Below are positions 34,099 to 43,539 of a DNA stretch of 64,000 bases, piece after piece. The notes under the pieces are model-generated. The model did no database searches. It saw only the letters and a program-made list of their open reading frames with translations, and was not told the DNA's origin. The position numbers and the translations under genes are program-made. The stretch is from Lachnospiraceae bacterium UBA7196 (lineage in GTDB: Bacteria > Bacillota > Clostridia > Lachnospirales > Lachnospiraceae): the NCBI GenBank assembly GCA_002490835.1, contig DKUU01000028.1:1-64000 (forward strand), read 5' to 3'. Positions within the stretch are counted from its first letter, which is position 1. The number at the start of each line of letters is the position of its first letter.

Positions 34099-35391
34099 CT
34101 ATTTTTTAAGCGGACTCTCCCTATAAATGATATCCTCCCTGCCGGGGCCGTTTGACACCATAGTAATAGGATACCCAATCTGCTCCTCGATAAACTCCAC
34201 ATACCTGCGGCAGTTTTCCGGCAGCTCCTCGTACTTTTTGATCCCGCGAATCTCGCACTTCCAGCCGGGCAGTTTTTTCAACACAGGTTTTGCCTTCTCC
34301 AATTTACAGGTCACGGGGAAGTCCGTCGTCACCTCGCCGTCCACCTCATAACCCACGCACACGGGAATCTCATCCAGATAGCCCAGCACATCAAGCACCG
34401 TAAAGGCCACGTCGGTAGTTCCCTGCAGGCGGCAGCCGTACTTGGACGCTACGCAGTCAAACCAGCCCATTCTTCTGGGACGTCCCGTGGTAGCCCCGAA
34501 CTCGCCGCCGTCGCCGCCGCGCCGTCTTAATTCATCCGCCTCGTCGCCAAAAATCTCCGACACGAACGCACCCGCGCCCACCGCCGAGGAATAGGCCTTG
34601 CAGACCGTAATGATCTGCTTGATCTCATAGGGCGGCAGTCCCGCGCCGATCGCGCCGTAGGCCGCCAGCGTGGAAGAGGATGTCACCATCGGGTAAATGC
34701 CGTGGTCGGGATCCTTGAGCGTTCCCAACTGGCCCTCTAAGAGCACGGTCTTGCCCTCTTTCAGCGCCTGATCGAGATAAGAAGACACATCGCAAACATA
34801 GGGCGCGATCATCTCCCGATACTGCTGCATGGTGGCAAACAGCTCCTTGGGACTGACGGCAGGCTTATGATAAAGATGCTCCAGAAGCACATTCTTAGTC
34901 ACGCACACCCGCTCCAGCTTCTCTTTCAGGACATCCTCGTCAAAAAGCTCGCTCACCTGAAAACCGATCTTTGCATATTTATCTGAATAAAAGGGCGCGA
35001 TCCCCGACTTCGTGGAGCCGAAGGACTTTCCGCCAAGTCTTTCTTCCTCATACTGATCGAACAGGATATGGTAGGGCATCACGATCTGGCAGCGATCGGA
35101 CACCAGAATTTTAGGCATCGGCACATTCCTGTCCGTCAGGGACTTGATCTCCTCCACCAAAATCGGGATGTTGAGCGCTACGCCGTTGCCGATGATACTG
35201 GTGGTATGCCCGTAAAACACGCCTGACGGCAGGGTATGTAATGCAAACTTGCCGTAATTATTCACAATGGTGTGGCCTGCATTTGCGCCACCCTGAAAAC
35301 GCACCACGATATCCGCTTTTTCCGCCAGCGTATCCGTGATCTTACCCTTTCCCTCATCGCCCCAATTGGCGCCCACTACAGCTTTTACCAT
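34099..35391 (-). CDS. purA: Adenylosuccinate synthetase
   Basis: A 430-residue GTP-dependent enzyme for the first step from IMP to AMP. Seen: GANWGDEGKGKITD (P-loop, with the catalytic Asp), the NNYGKFALHTLPSG with catalytic His, the QLGTLKDPDHG and the ATTGRPRRMGW segment binding IMP. Length is normal. It is preceded by a strong promoter and GGAGG. purB, the next enzyme, is 8 kb away on the same strand. Confidence 0.97.
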   Translation of the reverse strand: MVKAVVGANWGDEGKGKITDTLAEKADIVVRFQGGANAGHTIVNNYGKFALHTLPSGVFYGHTTSIIGNGVALNIPILVEEIKSLTDRNVPMPKILVSDRCQIVMPYHILFDQYEEERLGGKSFGSTKSGIAPFYSDKYAKIGFQVSELFDEDVLKEKLERVCVTKNVLLEHLYHKPAVSPKELFATMQQYREMIAPYVCDVSSYLDQALKEGKTVLLEGQLGTLKDPDHGIYPMVTSSSTLAAYGAIGAGLPPYEIKQIITVCKAYSSAVGAGAFVSEIFGDEADELRRRGGDGGEFGATTGRPRRMGWFDCVASKYGCRLQGTTDVAFTVLDVLGYLDEIPVCVGYEVDGEVTTDFPVTCKLEKAKPVLKKLPGWKCEIRGIKKYEELPENCRRYVEFIEEQIGYPITMVSNGPGREDIIYRESPLKK

Positions 35392-35477
35392 AATAGATAC
35401 CCTCCTTACCTCCTATTGCGCCCCCGCGCACAGAAAGAGCCGGTTGTAAAAAACCGACTCCCGTTTCTTACTTTCTA

Positions 35478-35506
35478 ATTATAAAGCATAACGCCTGCTA
35501 AATCAA
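35478..35506 (-). promoter_or_regulatory. Promoter of purA
   Basis: TTGATT (35501-35506), 17-bp spacer, TATAAT (35478-35483) on the minus strand. The leader has a GTCGGTT/AACCGGC stem. Confidence 0.75.
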
Positions 35507-35529
35507 TGCTTTCCTTCATTTCTATAAAA

Positions 35530-36864
35530 CTATTCACCCATCTTCGCCCCATGGGCCTTCTTCCACGCCTTAATCTCAGCCAATCGCTTCTTTAGCGCTT
35601 CCTCCTCGCCCATGCCCGCGGGCCGGTAATACTCCCGCCCCAAAAGCGCGTCCGGAAGACACTGCATATTGGTCAGCTTCTCCTCCGTATCATGGGCATA
35701 CTGATAGCCTTTGCCGTAATCCAGCTCGCGCATCAGTCCCGTGACACCGTTTCGGATCACCAGAGGCACCGGCTCCGCCAAGTCCTTCATCGCGTCCTCC
35801 TTCGCCTCATTGTAGGAGACTTCCATGGCGTTCGACTTAGGCGCAAGCGCCACATAGACGACCGCCTGCGTCAGATGGACGTTACACTCCGGCATACCCA
35901 GAAAATGACAGGCCTGATAAGCCGCCACCGCGATCTGCAAAGCCCGCGGATCGGCCAGCCCCACGTCCTCGCTGGCAAAACGCACCACGCGTCTGGCCAC
36001 ATAGAGGGGATCTTCCCCCGCCTCCAGCATCCGCGCCAGCCAATAGATTGCCGCGTCCGGATCGGAATTACGCATGGACTTATGCAGGGCGGAGATGAGA
36101 TTGTAATGTTCCTCGCCCTTTTTATCATAGAGAAGCGATTTTCTGGCGGTACACTGCTCCAGCGTCTCCTTGGTGACTGTGACCGCACCCTCCGCGTCCA
36201 TCTCGCCGTTTAAAACCACCATTTCCAGCGTGGAAAGAGCATTTCGGGCATCGCCGTTTGCAAAGACAGCCACCATCTCCAGCAGCTCGTCGTCCATGAT
36301 GATCTTTTGCCCGCCAAACCCCTTCGGAGACTGCAGGGCGCGGGACAACAGCCCCTTGATCTCCTCCGCGGAAAGTGCCTGCAGCACAAACACCTTGCAG
36401 CGGGATAAGAGAGCGCTGTTAATCTCAAACGAAGGATTCTCCGTGGTGGCGCCGATGAGAATGATGCTGCCCTTCTCCACAAAAGGCAGGAAAGCGTCCT
36501 GCTGCGCCTTATTAAAGCGATGGATCTCGTCCACAAAGAGAATCGTTTTGATACCGTACTGGCGGTTTTTCTCCGCCTGTTCCATAACGGTGCGAATCTC
36601 CTTGATGCCGCTGGTCACGGCGGAAAAATCAATAAACGATGACTTTGTCTTATTGGCAATGATCCTTGCAAGGGTGGTCTTCCCCACGCCCGGCGGTCCC
36701 CAGAAGATCATGGAAGAGACCTGATCCTGCTCAATCAGACGTCTGAGTACCTTTCCTTTGCCAAGCAGATGACTCTGCCCCACATACTCCTCCAGATTCT
36801 CCGGACGAAGCTTCGCCGCCAGAGGCTGCGGCATTTCCCTGTCAAATAACGAAATCTGATCCAC
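35530..36864 (-). CDS. rarA: Replication-associated recombination protein A (AAA ATPase)
   Basis: A 444-residue ATPase of the RarA/MgsA/WRNIP1 family that works at stalled replication forks. Walker A is WGPPGVGKTT, Walker B is ILFVDEIHRF, sensor 1 is GATTENPSF, arginine-finger region SALLSRC; the C-terminal cluster (YWLARMLEAGEDPLYVARRV) is the tetramerisation domain. The start is GTG (36864), 5 nt after the bactofilin stop, so the two are translationally coupled. Normal length. Confidence 0.95.
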   Translation of the reverse strand: MDQISLFDREMPQPLAAKLRPENLEEYVGQSHLLGKGKVLRRLIEQDQVSSMIFWGPPGVGKTTLARIIANKTKSSFIDFSAVTSGIKEIRTVMEQAEKNRQYGIKTILFVDEIHRFNKAQQDAFLPFVEKGSIILIGATTENPSFEINSALLSRCKVFVLQALSAEEIKGLLSRALQSPKGFGGQKIIMDDELLEMVAVFANGDARNALSTLEMVVLNGEMDAEGAVTVTKETLEQCTARKSLLYDKKGEEHYNLISALHKSMRNSDPDAAIYWLARMLEAGEDPLYVARRVVRFASEDVGLADPRALQIAVAAYQACHFLGMPECNVHLTQAVVYVALAPKSNAMEVSYNEAKEDAMKDLAEPVPLVIRNGVTGLMRELDYGKGYQYAHDTEEKLTNMQCLPDALLGREYYRPAGMGEEEALKKRLAEIKAWKKAHGAKMGE

Positions 36865-36869
36865 TTTTC

Positions 36870-37349
36870 CTATCTCTTATTCCATTTATTATTGCCGTTA
36901 TTATTGTTATTGTCTTTTGCGTCTTCCTGCGGCTTTTCCTCTTCCTTTTTATCAGCGTCGCCTGCCGCCGCGGGCGCTTCCGGAAGAGGCGCTAAGCCAT
37001 CCGCATTCATGATGCACTGTCCTTGGAAGACTGCGTTCTCATCCACGATCAGGCTCTTGGTGCGGATGTTGCCGATCACCTTACCGGTCGAAGCCACCTC
37101 GGTCCTGCCGCCGGAAGTCAGATCGCCCTCCACCGAACCGCCGATGATGATGCTGCTGCCCTTCACATTTCCCTTTACCGCGCCGCCAGCACTGATGATC
37201 AATACTCCTTCAGTCTCCACGTCGCCCGTGACCTTACCCTCCACGCGGACGGCTTCCTTGGCACGTATATTGCCTTCCACCGCCATATCAGAGCCGATGA
37301 CGCTGCTGATCTTCGCATTGATCTGTTCCGTTGTTTTCTTTCCCAACAT
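36870..37349 (-). CDS. Bactofilin-family polymer-forming protein
   Basis: A 159-residue cytoskeletal protein with a central right-handed beta-helix made of repeats of short hydrophobic strands (DMAVEGNIRAKEAVRVEGKV, then GDVETEGVLIISAGGAVKG and so on) and disordered ends; the C-terminal tail is Asn/Lys-rich. Bactofilins polymerise without nucleotide and localise peptidoglycan enzymes. The ATG at 37349 has GGAGG 5 nt upstream, supplied by the multi-hairpin element. The next upstream gene encodes a degenerate M23 protein, matching the known bactofilin/M23 partnership. Confidence 0.9.
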   Translation of the reverse strand: MLGKKTTEQINAKISSVIGSDMAVEGNIRAKEAVRVEGKVTGDVETEGVLIISAGGAVKGNVKGSSIIIGGSVEGDLTSGGRTEVASTGKVIGNIRTKSLIVDENAVFQGQCIMNADGLAPLPEAPAAAGDADKKEEEKPQEDAKDNNNNNGNNKWNKR

Positions 37350-37354
37350 AATTA

Positions 37355-37491
37355 CCTCCATGCCGGAGCTTCTTTGCGAAGGCACGCTGTGAGAATCTCA
37401 AATTCTCACATGCGATTCCGAGTTTGTGGCTCCGACACAAACTCGCGATTGAAAAATCAGCACATCAGTGTGATTTTTCAATCTGTCCTCC
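37355..37491 (-). repeat. Multi-hairpin intergenic element, copy 3 (upstream of bactofilin)
   Basis: Hairpin A: TGTGAGAAT/ATTCTCACA (37388-37410). B: CGAGTTTGTG/CACAAACTCG (37419-37445). C: a 13-bp stem (37447-37459 with 37471-37483) with bulged G and CAC/GTG tip. Ends at the M23 stop on one side and at the bactofilin SD on the other. Confidence 0.85.
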
Positions 37492-38265
37492 TTATCCCTT
37501 TATCTCTATTAACTCTAACGGATCCACATAACCCTCGTCCTTACGGATGCTGTATCCGGTCTCCGTATTATCCTCACCCACCAAAAACAGGGCCACCCCC
37601 TTCACTACCTGACTGCCCTCCTCGACAATGGGACTGCCCAGATTGCGATAGGTGGTGATATAGCCGTTTCCATGATCGATCATCACATAACTGACTTCTC
37701 CCTCAGCCTCCCGCACTTCCTTTACCGTGCCGGGCGCGGTAGCTACCACCTTGGTGCCTTCCGTGGACACAAAGACGCGCTCCTTCCACTCGTCCTTCGC
37801 CTCCACCTTCAGCGCATCCTCCTCTGCCTCCTGCTCCTGTTCTTCTTCTGTCTGGGCCGCGGTATCCTCCTCGAGGATCTGGGCCGCACCGCTCATGGGG
37901 AACCCTCTTGGTATGTAATTCTCCTCATGCGCCGCCACCAGTTCATGCTCCTGCGCTTCTTTTTTCTCCAGTGTCTCTTCCAAAGACGCCGCCCTGTCAC
38001 CCAGCGTCTTATTCTCCGCCGTGAGCTTTTCGTTCTCCTCCTTGAGCTGCACGATCTGTTCCACCTGCTTCGCGCTCCGCTCCACATAGCCCCCCATGGT
38101 AATCGTGCTGTACACCGCATAGCAGATGACAGCCACAAACAGCACAAAGGAAACCACCGCAATAGCGCCCGTCCTTATGTGCATCCTCCGATGGCTTGCC
38201 GCCGGAGAATCCGAGGTTAATATTATCGTATAAGTGATCTTTCTCTTACGCAAATCCGTTGCCAT
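37492..38265 (-). CDS. Membrane-anchored, degenerate M23 (LytM-like) protein
   Basis: A 257-residue protein: a short cytosolic N-terminus, a membrane helix (about 32-55), a coiled coil (about 65-110, KEENEKLTAENKTLGDRAAS), an acidic Glu-rich linker and a C-terminal domain resembling LytM/M23 (VVATAPGTVKEV, IDHGNGYITTYRNLG). The histidine of the first metal site (HGNGY) is present, but the usual HLHFE-type motif is absent (TGYSIRKDEGY), so it probably lacks zinc and works as an activator or scaffold, as EnvC does. It is next to a bactofilin, a known partner of M23 proteins. The ATG at 38265 is used. Confidence 0.82.
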   Translation of the reverse strand: MATDLRKRKITYTIILTSDSPAASHRRMHIRTGAIAVVSFVLFVAVICYAVYSTITMGGYVERSAKQVEQIVQLKEENEKLTAENKTLGDRAASLEETLEKKEAQEHELVAAHEENYIPRGFPMSGAAQILEEDTAAQTEEEQEQEAEEDALKVEAKDEWKERVFVSTEGTKVVATAPGTVKEVREAEGEVSYVMIDHGNGYITTYRNLGSPIVEEGSQVVKGVALFLVGEDNTETGYSIRKDEGYVDPLELIEIKG

Positions 38266-38296
38266 AAACAAAGTCACCTCCACTCATAGCCGGCGT

Positions 38297-38659
38297 TCAG
38301 GAAAGCGCCTGCTCAAACACCTTAAGAAGCTGTTCCCGATGAAACGGTTTATCCACAAAGCCTTTCGCACCGATCGCTTTGGCTCTCTCAAACGTGTCGT
38401 CATACGCCAGAGAGGAAACAATGACGATCCTTGCCTCCGGATGTTCTTTCAAAATAAGCTCCGTCGCATCCAAGCCGTCCATACCCTGCATGATGATATC
38501 CATCGTCACCAGATCGGGCTTCACCTCGTCATACTGCGCGATCGCATCCTCCCCGCTTCTGCAGTATGCCGCGATCTCATAGTCCGTACCTTCTAAAACA
38601 TCACCTAACTGTACCCTGACCAGACGGGAATCGTCCACCACCATAATACGCTTGCTCAT
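38297..38659 (-). CDS. CheY-like single-domain response regulator
   Basis: A 120-residue receiver domain without an output domain. The acidic pair is VDDSR (Asp10 region), the phospho-acceptor lies in VTMDIIMQG (Asp near 53), and the conserved Thr/Ser and Lys are in IVSSLAYD and FVDKPFHRE. It is the last gene of a four-gene signalling cluster: hybrid kinase, second regulator, CheX-like phosphatase and this. GGGAG precedes the ATG. It probably passes phosphate within this cluster; no flagellar or chemotaxis genes are in the window. Confidence 0.9.
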   Translation of the reverse strand: MSKRIMVVDDSRLVRVQLGDVLEGTDYEIAAYCRSGEDAIAQYDEVKPDLVTMDIIMQGMDGLDATELILKEHPEARIVIVSSLAYDDTFERAKAIGAKGFVDKPFHREQLLKVFEQALS

Positions 38660-38684
38660 TTCTGCTGCTCCCTTCTCTCAAACT

Positions 38685-39167
38685 TCATTCGGATACTTTC
38701 CCGCCCTCGTCAGAGCGCGGCACATGATGGATCAGTTGTGCGCCGCCAAAACTCTCGTTGGAATATGTCAGCACAAACTGGATCTCGCGTCCCTCCGGCT
38801 CATAGCGTCCACGATAAAACACCGGCGGATCGAAATGCGCCGGAACCTGCGTCACCCGAAACATCGCCCCTGCTATTCTGCCGCAGAGGACATTGAAATA
38901 TTCCTTGCTGAACTCTTCCAGATCTTCAGGACTGACTGACTCCTCATGAAAGGAATTACATGCCATGCGCTGCAGCAGTCTGGTATCGGCACATAAGGTG
39001 AGGCTGGTCTTGAATCCTCTGTCAAACGTGATCTGCACGGTGCAAAGATCCTCCCCCGGCGATTGGTCCCCCTGACGCAGCCGCACGCCTGCGGTACGCT
39101 CCGTCACATCCTGAACCGCCTGATCTAAGATCCGCTCAAGTTCCTCTTTCTCCAATGCAGTATTCAT
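38685..39167 (-). CDS. CheX-like phosphatase protein
   Basis: A 160-residue protein with a CheX/CheC-type fold: the N-terminal helix ERILDQAVQDVTERTAG and the central EEFSKEYFNVLCGRIAGAMFR, which carries a helix similar to the CheX catalytic Glu/Asn motif (E-x3-N). CheX dephosphorylates CheY-type regulators. It lies between two response-regulator genes and a hybrid kinase. The C-terminal region (FVLTYSNESFGGAQLIHHV) is typical of CheX-like proteins. Catalytic activity is inferred. Confidence 0.78.
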   Translation of the reverse strand: MNTALEKEELERILDQAVQDVTERTAGVRLRQGDQSPGEDLCTVQITFDRGFKTSLTLCADTRLLQRMACNSFHEESVSPEDLEEFSKEYFNVLCGRIAGAMFRVTQVPAHFDPPVFYRGRYEPEGREIQFVLTYSNESFGGAQLIHHVPRSDEGGKVSE

Positions 39168-39188
39168 GTCGCAAATCCCCTCTTCTGA

Positions 39189-39602
39189 TCATTCTTCCTC
39201 TTGCTTTAGTTCCTCCTGCTCAAAGACCCGGCGAATCCTCTTCAACAGCTCATCTGAATAAAAGGGTTTTAAGATATAATCGCGAATCCCCAGTCTGGCG
39301 CTTTCTAAAACGCTGTCCTTATTCTCCACGCCGGTGAGCATGATGACAGGAATATCCTTGCGGTCATCCATATTGCGGATATCCCGCAGCGTCTCGATGC
39401 CGTCCTTCTGCGCCATCCGAATATCCATCAGGATCAGGTCCGGTTTCTCCTCTTTCAGGTATTTCAAAGCCCGCGCACCCGAATTAACCGTGACGACTTC
39501 GTAGTCATTACACAGGGTACTCTCTATCCGCGATAAAACGATCGCATTATCATCCACCGCTAAAATACACTTCTTGGAATCCCCACCTTCTATCTGACTC
39601 AT
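39189..39602 (-). CDS. Response regulator, receiver domain only
   Basis: A 137-residue receiver: VDDNAIVLSRI, LILMDIRMAQKDG (phospho-acceptor Asp), MLTGVENKD and DYILKPFYSDEL. A short C-terminal tail is Glu-rich (EQEELKQEEE). The ATG overlaps the stop of the hybrid kinase gene by 4 bp (ATGA), so the two are translationally coupled. It is probably phosphorylated by that kinase. Confidence 0.9.
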   Translation of the reverse strand: MSQIEGGDSKKCILAVDDNAIVLSRIESTLCNDYEVVTVNSGARALKYLKEEKPDLILMDIRMAQKDGIETLRDIRNMDDRKDIPVIMLTGVENKDSVLESARLGIRDYILKPFYSDELLKRIRRVFEQEELKQEEE

Positions 39603-42451
39603 TTGCGTTCTTCCTCCTTTTCCAGTATCTCCAAAAGCTGACCCAGCAGTTCCTCTGCATTGTCATCTTCATATAATTTAAGCTGTCCCCGAATCTCCAA
39701 AAGCCGGCCTGCCACATCTTCCGGCAATTCATGAAGCAGCAGCCTATCCACTCTGTCCGCACACTCGCGCGATTGAAAATGCTTCAACCTCTCCAATGCC
39801 TCCGCCGTCTGCCCCCGCAATTCCTCCGCCGGCAGGGCGGGAAGTTTTTCCTTATTGTCATTCTCCTGTCTGCGCTGCTCCAAAAAACGCCCGATATTTT
39901 CCAAAAGGATCTCATATTCCGCTAACAGGACAGGGAAGTTTTCAGCAATCGATTCCTGATCACCCTGCGCGGCGGCGTTTTCCTGTTCTCTGGCCATCTC
40001 CGAGACTTTCATCGCGCCAATGTTTGCCGACGCGCTTTTCAGTCCATGAACCTCGATCTGATAGTCCACGATATCCGTATTTGCCAGTTCGCTTAAAAGC
40101 TGAATCTTACGTTTGCCATCCGTACAGTAAAGATCCAAAAGTTCGACGAAATCCTCTTCGCCGCCGGAAAAAAACTGCATCGCAGCTTCCATGTCCACAC
40201 CCTCGATCTGAAAGTCGAGCGGGTTCGGCGGTTTGGACGCTTCCTCCGGCTCTTCCGAATGTCTGTACTTCTCAGGAACCCAGCGCAGCAGGAGCTGGTT
40301 CAATTCTCTCCTGTCAAGCGGTTTCGCGATAAAATCCTGAAAACCGGCATGCAAAAACTGTTCCCGCATCCCTTCCATAGCGTTGGCCGTAAGCGCAACA
40401 ATGATCGCTGCAGTACCGTTTTCGCCGCAATCCCTGCGGATAATCTCCGCCGCCTCGATGCCGTCCATACCGGGCATCATATGATCCATAAAGATGATAT
40501 CATACCGGCTTTCGCGCACCAGCTCGATCGCTTCCGGTCCGCTTTCCGCCTCAGCCAGATCAAACTCATAATTTTTCAAAAAGCTTCTGGCTACCTTTCG
40601 GTTTATGACATTATCATCAACAATCAGCACCTTCATTCCCGGTGCCGTGAAAAAGTCTGTCAGTTTTTGCTCCGACTGCGGAAGCTCCGGCATTTCCGAC
40701 ACAGGCGTCATATCTATGATCTTCTGGGGGATCATGATCGTGACTGTCGTCCCCTGCCCGTAGGTACTTTTCACCTCAATGGTGCCTTCCATCAGCTCCA
40801 CCAGATGCTTCACGATGGCAAGCCCCAGTCCGGTACCCTCCGCGCTCCGGTTCCGCTTAGAGTCCACCTGTCTAAAGTCCTCGAATATCTTTCCAAGGTC
40901 CTCCTCACGAATGCCGCAGCCGGTATCCTCCACCGTGATGATGATCATTTCCTCATCCCCGGTCCTGCCCGGTCTGCCGGTGATATAGGCGCGCACATAG
41001 CCCTTTTTCGTAAATTTTACGGCATTGCTCAAGATATTGATCAAAATCTGTTTGATGCGGCCGTCATCACCGTTGTAACGGCAGGGGATCGTCTGGTCGC
41101 ACTCATATTTAAGGACCAGCCCCCGCTGGGACGCCACCATATCCATCATGCCGATGACTTCATCCGCCATCGTCTTTATGTAATAATTGACATACACCAA
41201 TTCCATTTTGCCTGCCTCTACCTTGGACAGATCCAAAATATCGTTGATGATGGCCAATAGATTCTTCGCCGAGGACTGCACATCCTTTGCATACGCATAA
41301 ATTTCCGTATTTTCGGACTCTTCCATGATAACATCATTAAGCCCGATGATCGCGTTCATGGGTGTGCGTATCTCATGGGACATATTTGCAAGAAACTCGC
41401 TCTTGGCAATGCTGGCCTTCTCCGCCTGCTGCCGCACGCGCTTGATCTCGTCGATATAAGCCCTGATGTCCGTCATGTCGAGGATCAGGATAACACTGCC
41501 CTGTATCTTTCCCGCCTCATCTATAATATGCTTACTGTGGCTTTCGTAGTGCTGGCCGCTGATCGAAAAACTGTAAGGAACGTTTTCATTGAGAATCTCC
41601 TCCCGGAAATCCTCCACCACCCGGATATTTTCTCCGAGCTGGTGCGCCGGCAGGTGGGTAAAGATATCCGCAGCCGCCCTGTTGTAACTGACCAGCCGGT
41701 CCTGATCGTCCAGCGCGATCACGCCGTCTCCCAGACTCTCTAAGACCTTTTCCGCCGCCAGATGACGGAAATCATAATTACGCCGTCCCCAGATCACGAT
41801 CACGACCATAGAGACGGAAACCGCAAGCGTCAGCGGTGTGGGATCAAAATATTTAAATATTTTAAAGATGTATGCTATCAATATAACGACCGGAAGGGTG
41901 GACATCCCAAAAATCAGCCAATACTGACGGTTCACCTGCCGGTCCGAACGCTCACGGATCGCTTTCACCAGCGTATAGATGCAGAGCGTATAAGGAATCA
42001 AAATGCGGCTGAACAAAAAAACCACATACAAAGGGCCGTAACTGATGCTGATATGATAAGCTCCATCCGCATCCGCGACCCAGCCTACTTCCCGGTAAAC
42101 AAGCCCGTACCAGTTAAAAAACACCGAGGGAAGCGCAAAAAAATTAACCGCGCCAAGGATTCTGATCAGCGTCTTCGGAAGTTCCGCATAGCAATAAATA
42201 TAGATAAAACAGCAATAACACAGCGGAACAAAGGTATAGCCTACATTTTCCACCGTCACAGCCGTCATGGCGGCATCCAGCGAAGGTGCGGTCAGCTCCA
42301 GAAGATATCCCACGTTCTGGATCAGCGAGCCGCACATGATGATAATCAAAAGCTTTTGTTCCTTGGCACCGTCCCCGTTCAGCAAAAGAAGCAGCGCAAA
42401 CATAGTCAGACAAATGACAAAGCACTCTACTATGATGGCCAAATTTACCAT
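39599..42451 (-). CDS. Hybrid sensor histidine kinase with receiver and Hpt domains
   Basis: A 950-residue membrane kinase. Order: seven-helix N-terminal sensor (about 1-225), PAS domain (about 228-340, VLESLGDGVIALDDQDRL), HisKA with NMSHEIRTPMNAIIGL, HATPase with LINILSNAVKFT and GTGLGLAI, a receiver with VLIVDDNVINRKV and IFMDHMMPGMDG, and a C-terminal Hpt with EVHGLKSASANIG, the second phospho-His. This is a full phosphorelay in one chain; output goes to the two small regulators that follow. The ATG at 42451 has GGAGGG upstream; no known ligand. Confidence 0.93.
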   Translation of the reverse strand: MVNLAIIVECFVICLTMFALLLLLNGDGAKEQKLLIIIMCGSLIQNVGYLLELTAPSLDAAMTAVTVENVGYTFVPLCYCCFIYIYCYAELPKTLIRILGAVNFFALPSVFFNWYGLVYREVGWVADADGAYHISISYGPLYVVFLFSRILIPYTLCIYTLVKAIRERSDRQVNRQYWLIFGMSTLPVVILIAYIFKIFKYFDPTPLTLAVSVSMVVIVIWGRRNYDFRHLAAEKVLESLGDGVIALDDQDRLVSYNRAAADIFTHLPAHQLGENIRVVEDFREEILNENVPYSFSISGQHYESHSKHIIDEAGKIQGSVILILDMTDIRAYIDEIKRVRQQAEKASIAKSEFLANMSHEIRTPMNAIIGLNDVIMEESENTEIYAYAKDVQSSAKNLLAIINDILDLSKVEAGKMELVYVNYYIKTMADEVIGMMDMVASQRGLVLKYECDQTIPCRYNGDDGRIKQILINILSNAVKFTKKGYVRAYITGRPGRTGDEEMIIITVEDTGCGIREEDLGKIFEDFRQVDSKRNRSAEGTGLGLAIVKHLVELMEGTIEVKSTYGQGTTVTIMIPQKIIDMTPVSEMPELPQSEQKLTDFFTAPGMKVLIVDDNVINRKVARSFLKNYEFDLAEAESGPEAIELVRESRYDIIFMDHMMPGMDGIEAAEIIRRDCGENGTAAIIVALTANAMEGMREQFLHAGFQDFIAKPLDRRELNQLLLRWVPEKYRHSEEPEEASKPPNPLDFQIEGVDMEAAMQFFSGGEEDFVELLDLYCTDGKRKIQLLSELANTDIVDYQIEVHGLKSASANIGAMKVSEMAREQENAAAQGDQESIAENFPVLLAEYEILLENIGRFLEQRRQENDNKEKLPALPAEELRGQTAEALERLKHFQSRECADRVDRLLLHELPEDVAGRLLEIRGQLKLYEDDNAEELLGQLLEILEKEEERK

Positions 42452-42583
42452 GCTACCCTCCATATCAGAGCCGGATATTGAAATCTAAACATACACTCTT
42501 ACCATATTACAATTTTGCCTGCATGTCAAGAAATAGCGTCGCGCACATGGTATTGTGTCTATGGAAAATCGTTCTGGCGTTTC

Positions 42584-43495
42584 TTATCCGCCCATTCGGG
42601 AAGTCCGCGGCGCCTCTCCCGGATTCACATGCACCATGATATGCTTTACCTTGGGAAAGTCCTTCTCGATGGAATCATGCACCCGCTCCGCCGTCTCGTG
42701 AGCGCGCCGAAGCGTCTCCTCCCCGTCGGCGCGGATCTCGATATCCACATAGATCATATTGCCGAAAACTCTGGTGTGCAGAAGATCCACACCCAGCACG
42801 CCCTCCTGCGAAAGCGCACATTCCTTAAGCGCGCTTTCCGTCTCTTCGTCGCACGCCTTATCTACCATTTTATCCACCGCGTCCATAAAAATATCGTAGG
42901 CTGCCTTCTCAATGAAAAAGCAGATAGCCAGACTGGCGATCGGGTCTAAGATCGGGAATCCCATCCTCGCTCCCGCGATACCGATCAGGGCGCCCACGGA
43001 AGAGAGCGCGTCAGAGCGGTGATGCCATGCGTCAGCCATCAGCGCGCCGGAATCAATCCGTTTCGCGTTGACCCTCGTATACTGGTACATCGCTTCCTTC
43101 ACAATGATGGAAACGACCGCCGCCACAAGGGCAAGCACACCGGGCGCGGTAAGATTGGAAGCATCGCCGCCCGCAATCTTAGAAACCGCCGTATAACCGA
43201 TGCCCAAACCCGTAGCCGCAAGGATGGTGGCAAGCACAATGGCCGCCACACACTCCATTCTCTCATGACCGTAGGGATGATCCTTGTCGGATGCCTTTCT
43301 CGAAATGCGGATGCCGATCATGACCACGATGGTACTGAACACATCCGATGCCGAATGCACCGCGTCGGAGATCATGGCCCCGGAATGCGCCAGCGCACCG
43401 GCCAATAATTTAAAGACAGTCAGAACGGCGTTCGCAATGATGCTGACTGTGGAAACGCGCATCGCGACCCGTTCAAATTCCTGTTCGTTTTTCAA
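42584..43495 (-). CDS. Cation diffusion facilitator transporter
   Basis: A 303-residue metal exporter. Six membrane helices (about 15-205) and a C-terminal cytosolic domain (about 215-300). The metal site is in SDAVHSASDVF (helix 2) and ADAWHHRSDALSS (helix 5), HxxxD type, which indicates Zn2+ or a similar divalent metal (Fe or Mn possible). The start is a TTG at 43495 with AAGGTG upstream; ATG at Met12 is an alternative. It is 44 bp downstream of purB; it may or may not be co-transcribed. Confidence 0.9.
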   Translation of the reverse strand: MKNEQEFERVAMRVSTVSIIANAVLTVFKLLAGALAHSGAMISDAVHSASDVFSTIVVMIGIRISRKASDKDHPYGHERMECVAAIVLATILAATGLGIGYTAVSKIAGGDASNLTAPGVLALVAAVVSIIVKEAMYQYTRVNAKRIDSGALMADAWHHRSDALSSVGALIGIAGARMGFPILDPIASLAICFFIEKAAYDIFMDAVDKMVDKACDEETESALKECALSQEGVLGVDLLHTRVFGNMIYVDIEIRADGEETLRRAHETAERVHDSIEKDFPKVKHIMVHVNPGEAPRTSRMGG

Positions 43496-43539
43496 TCACT
43501 GCACCTTACTTTCCAAAAATATATTTCTTTCTTACATTG

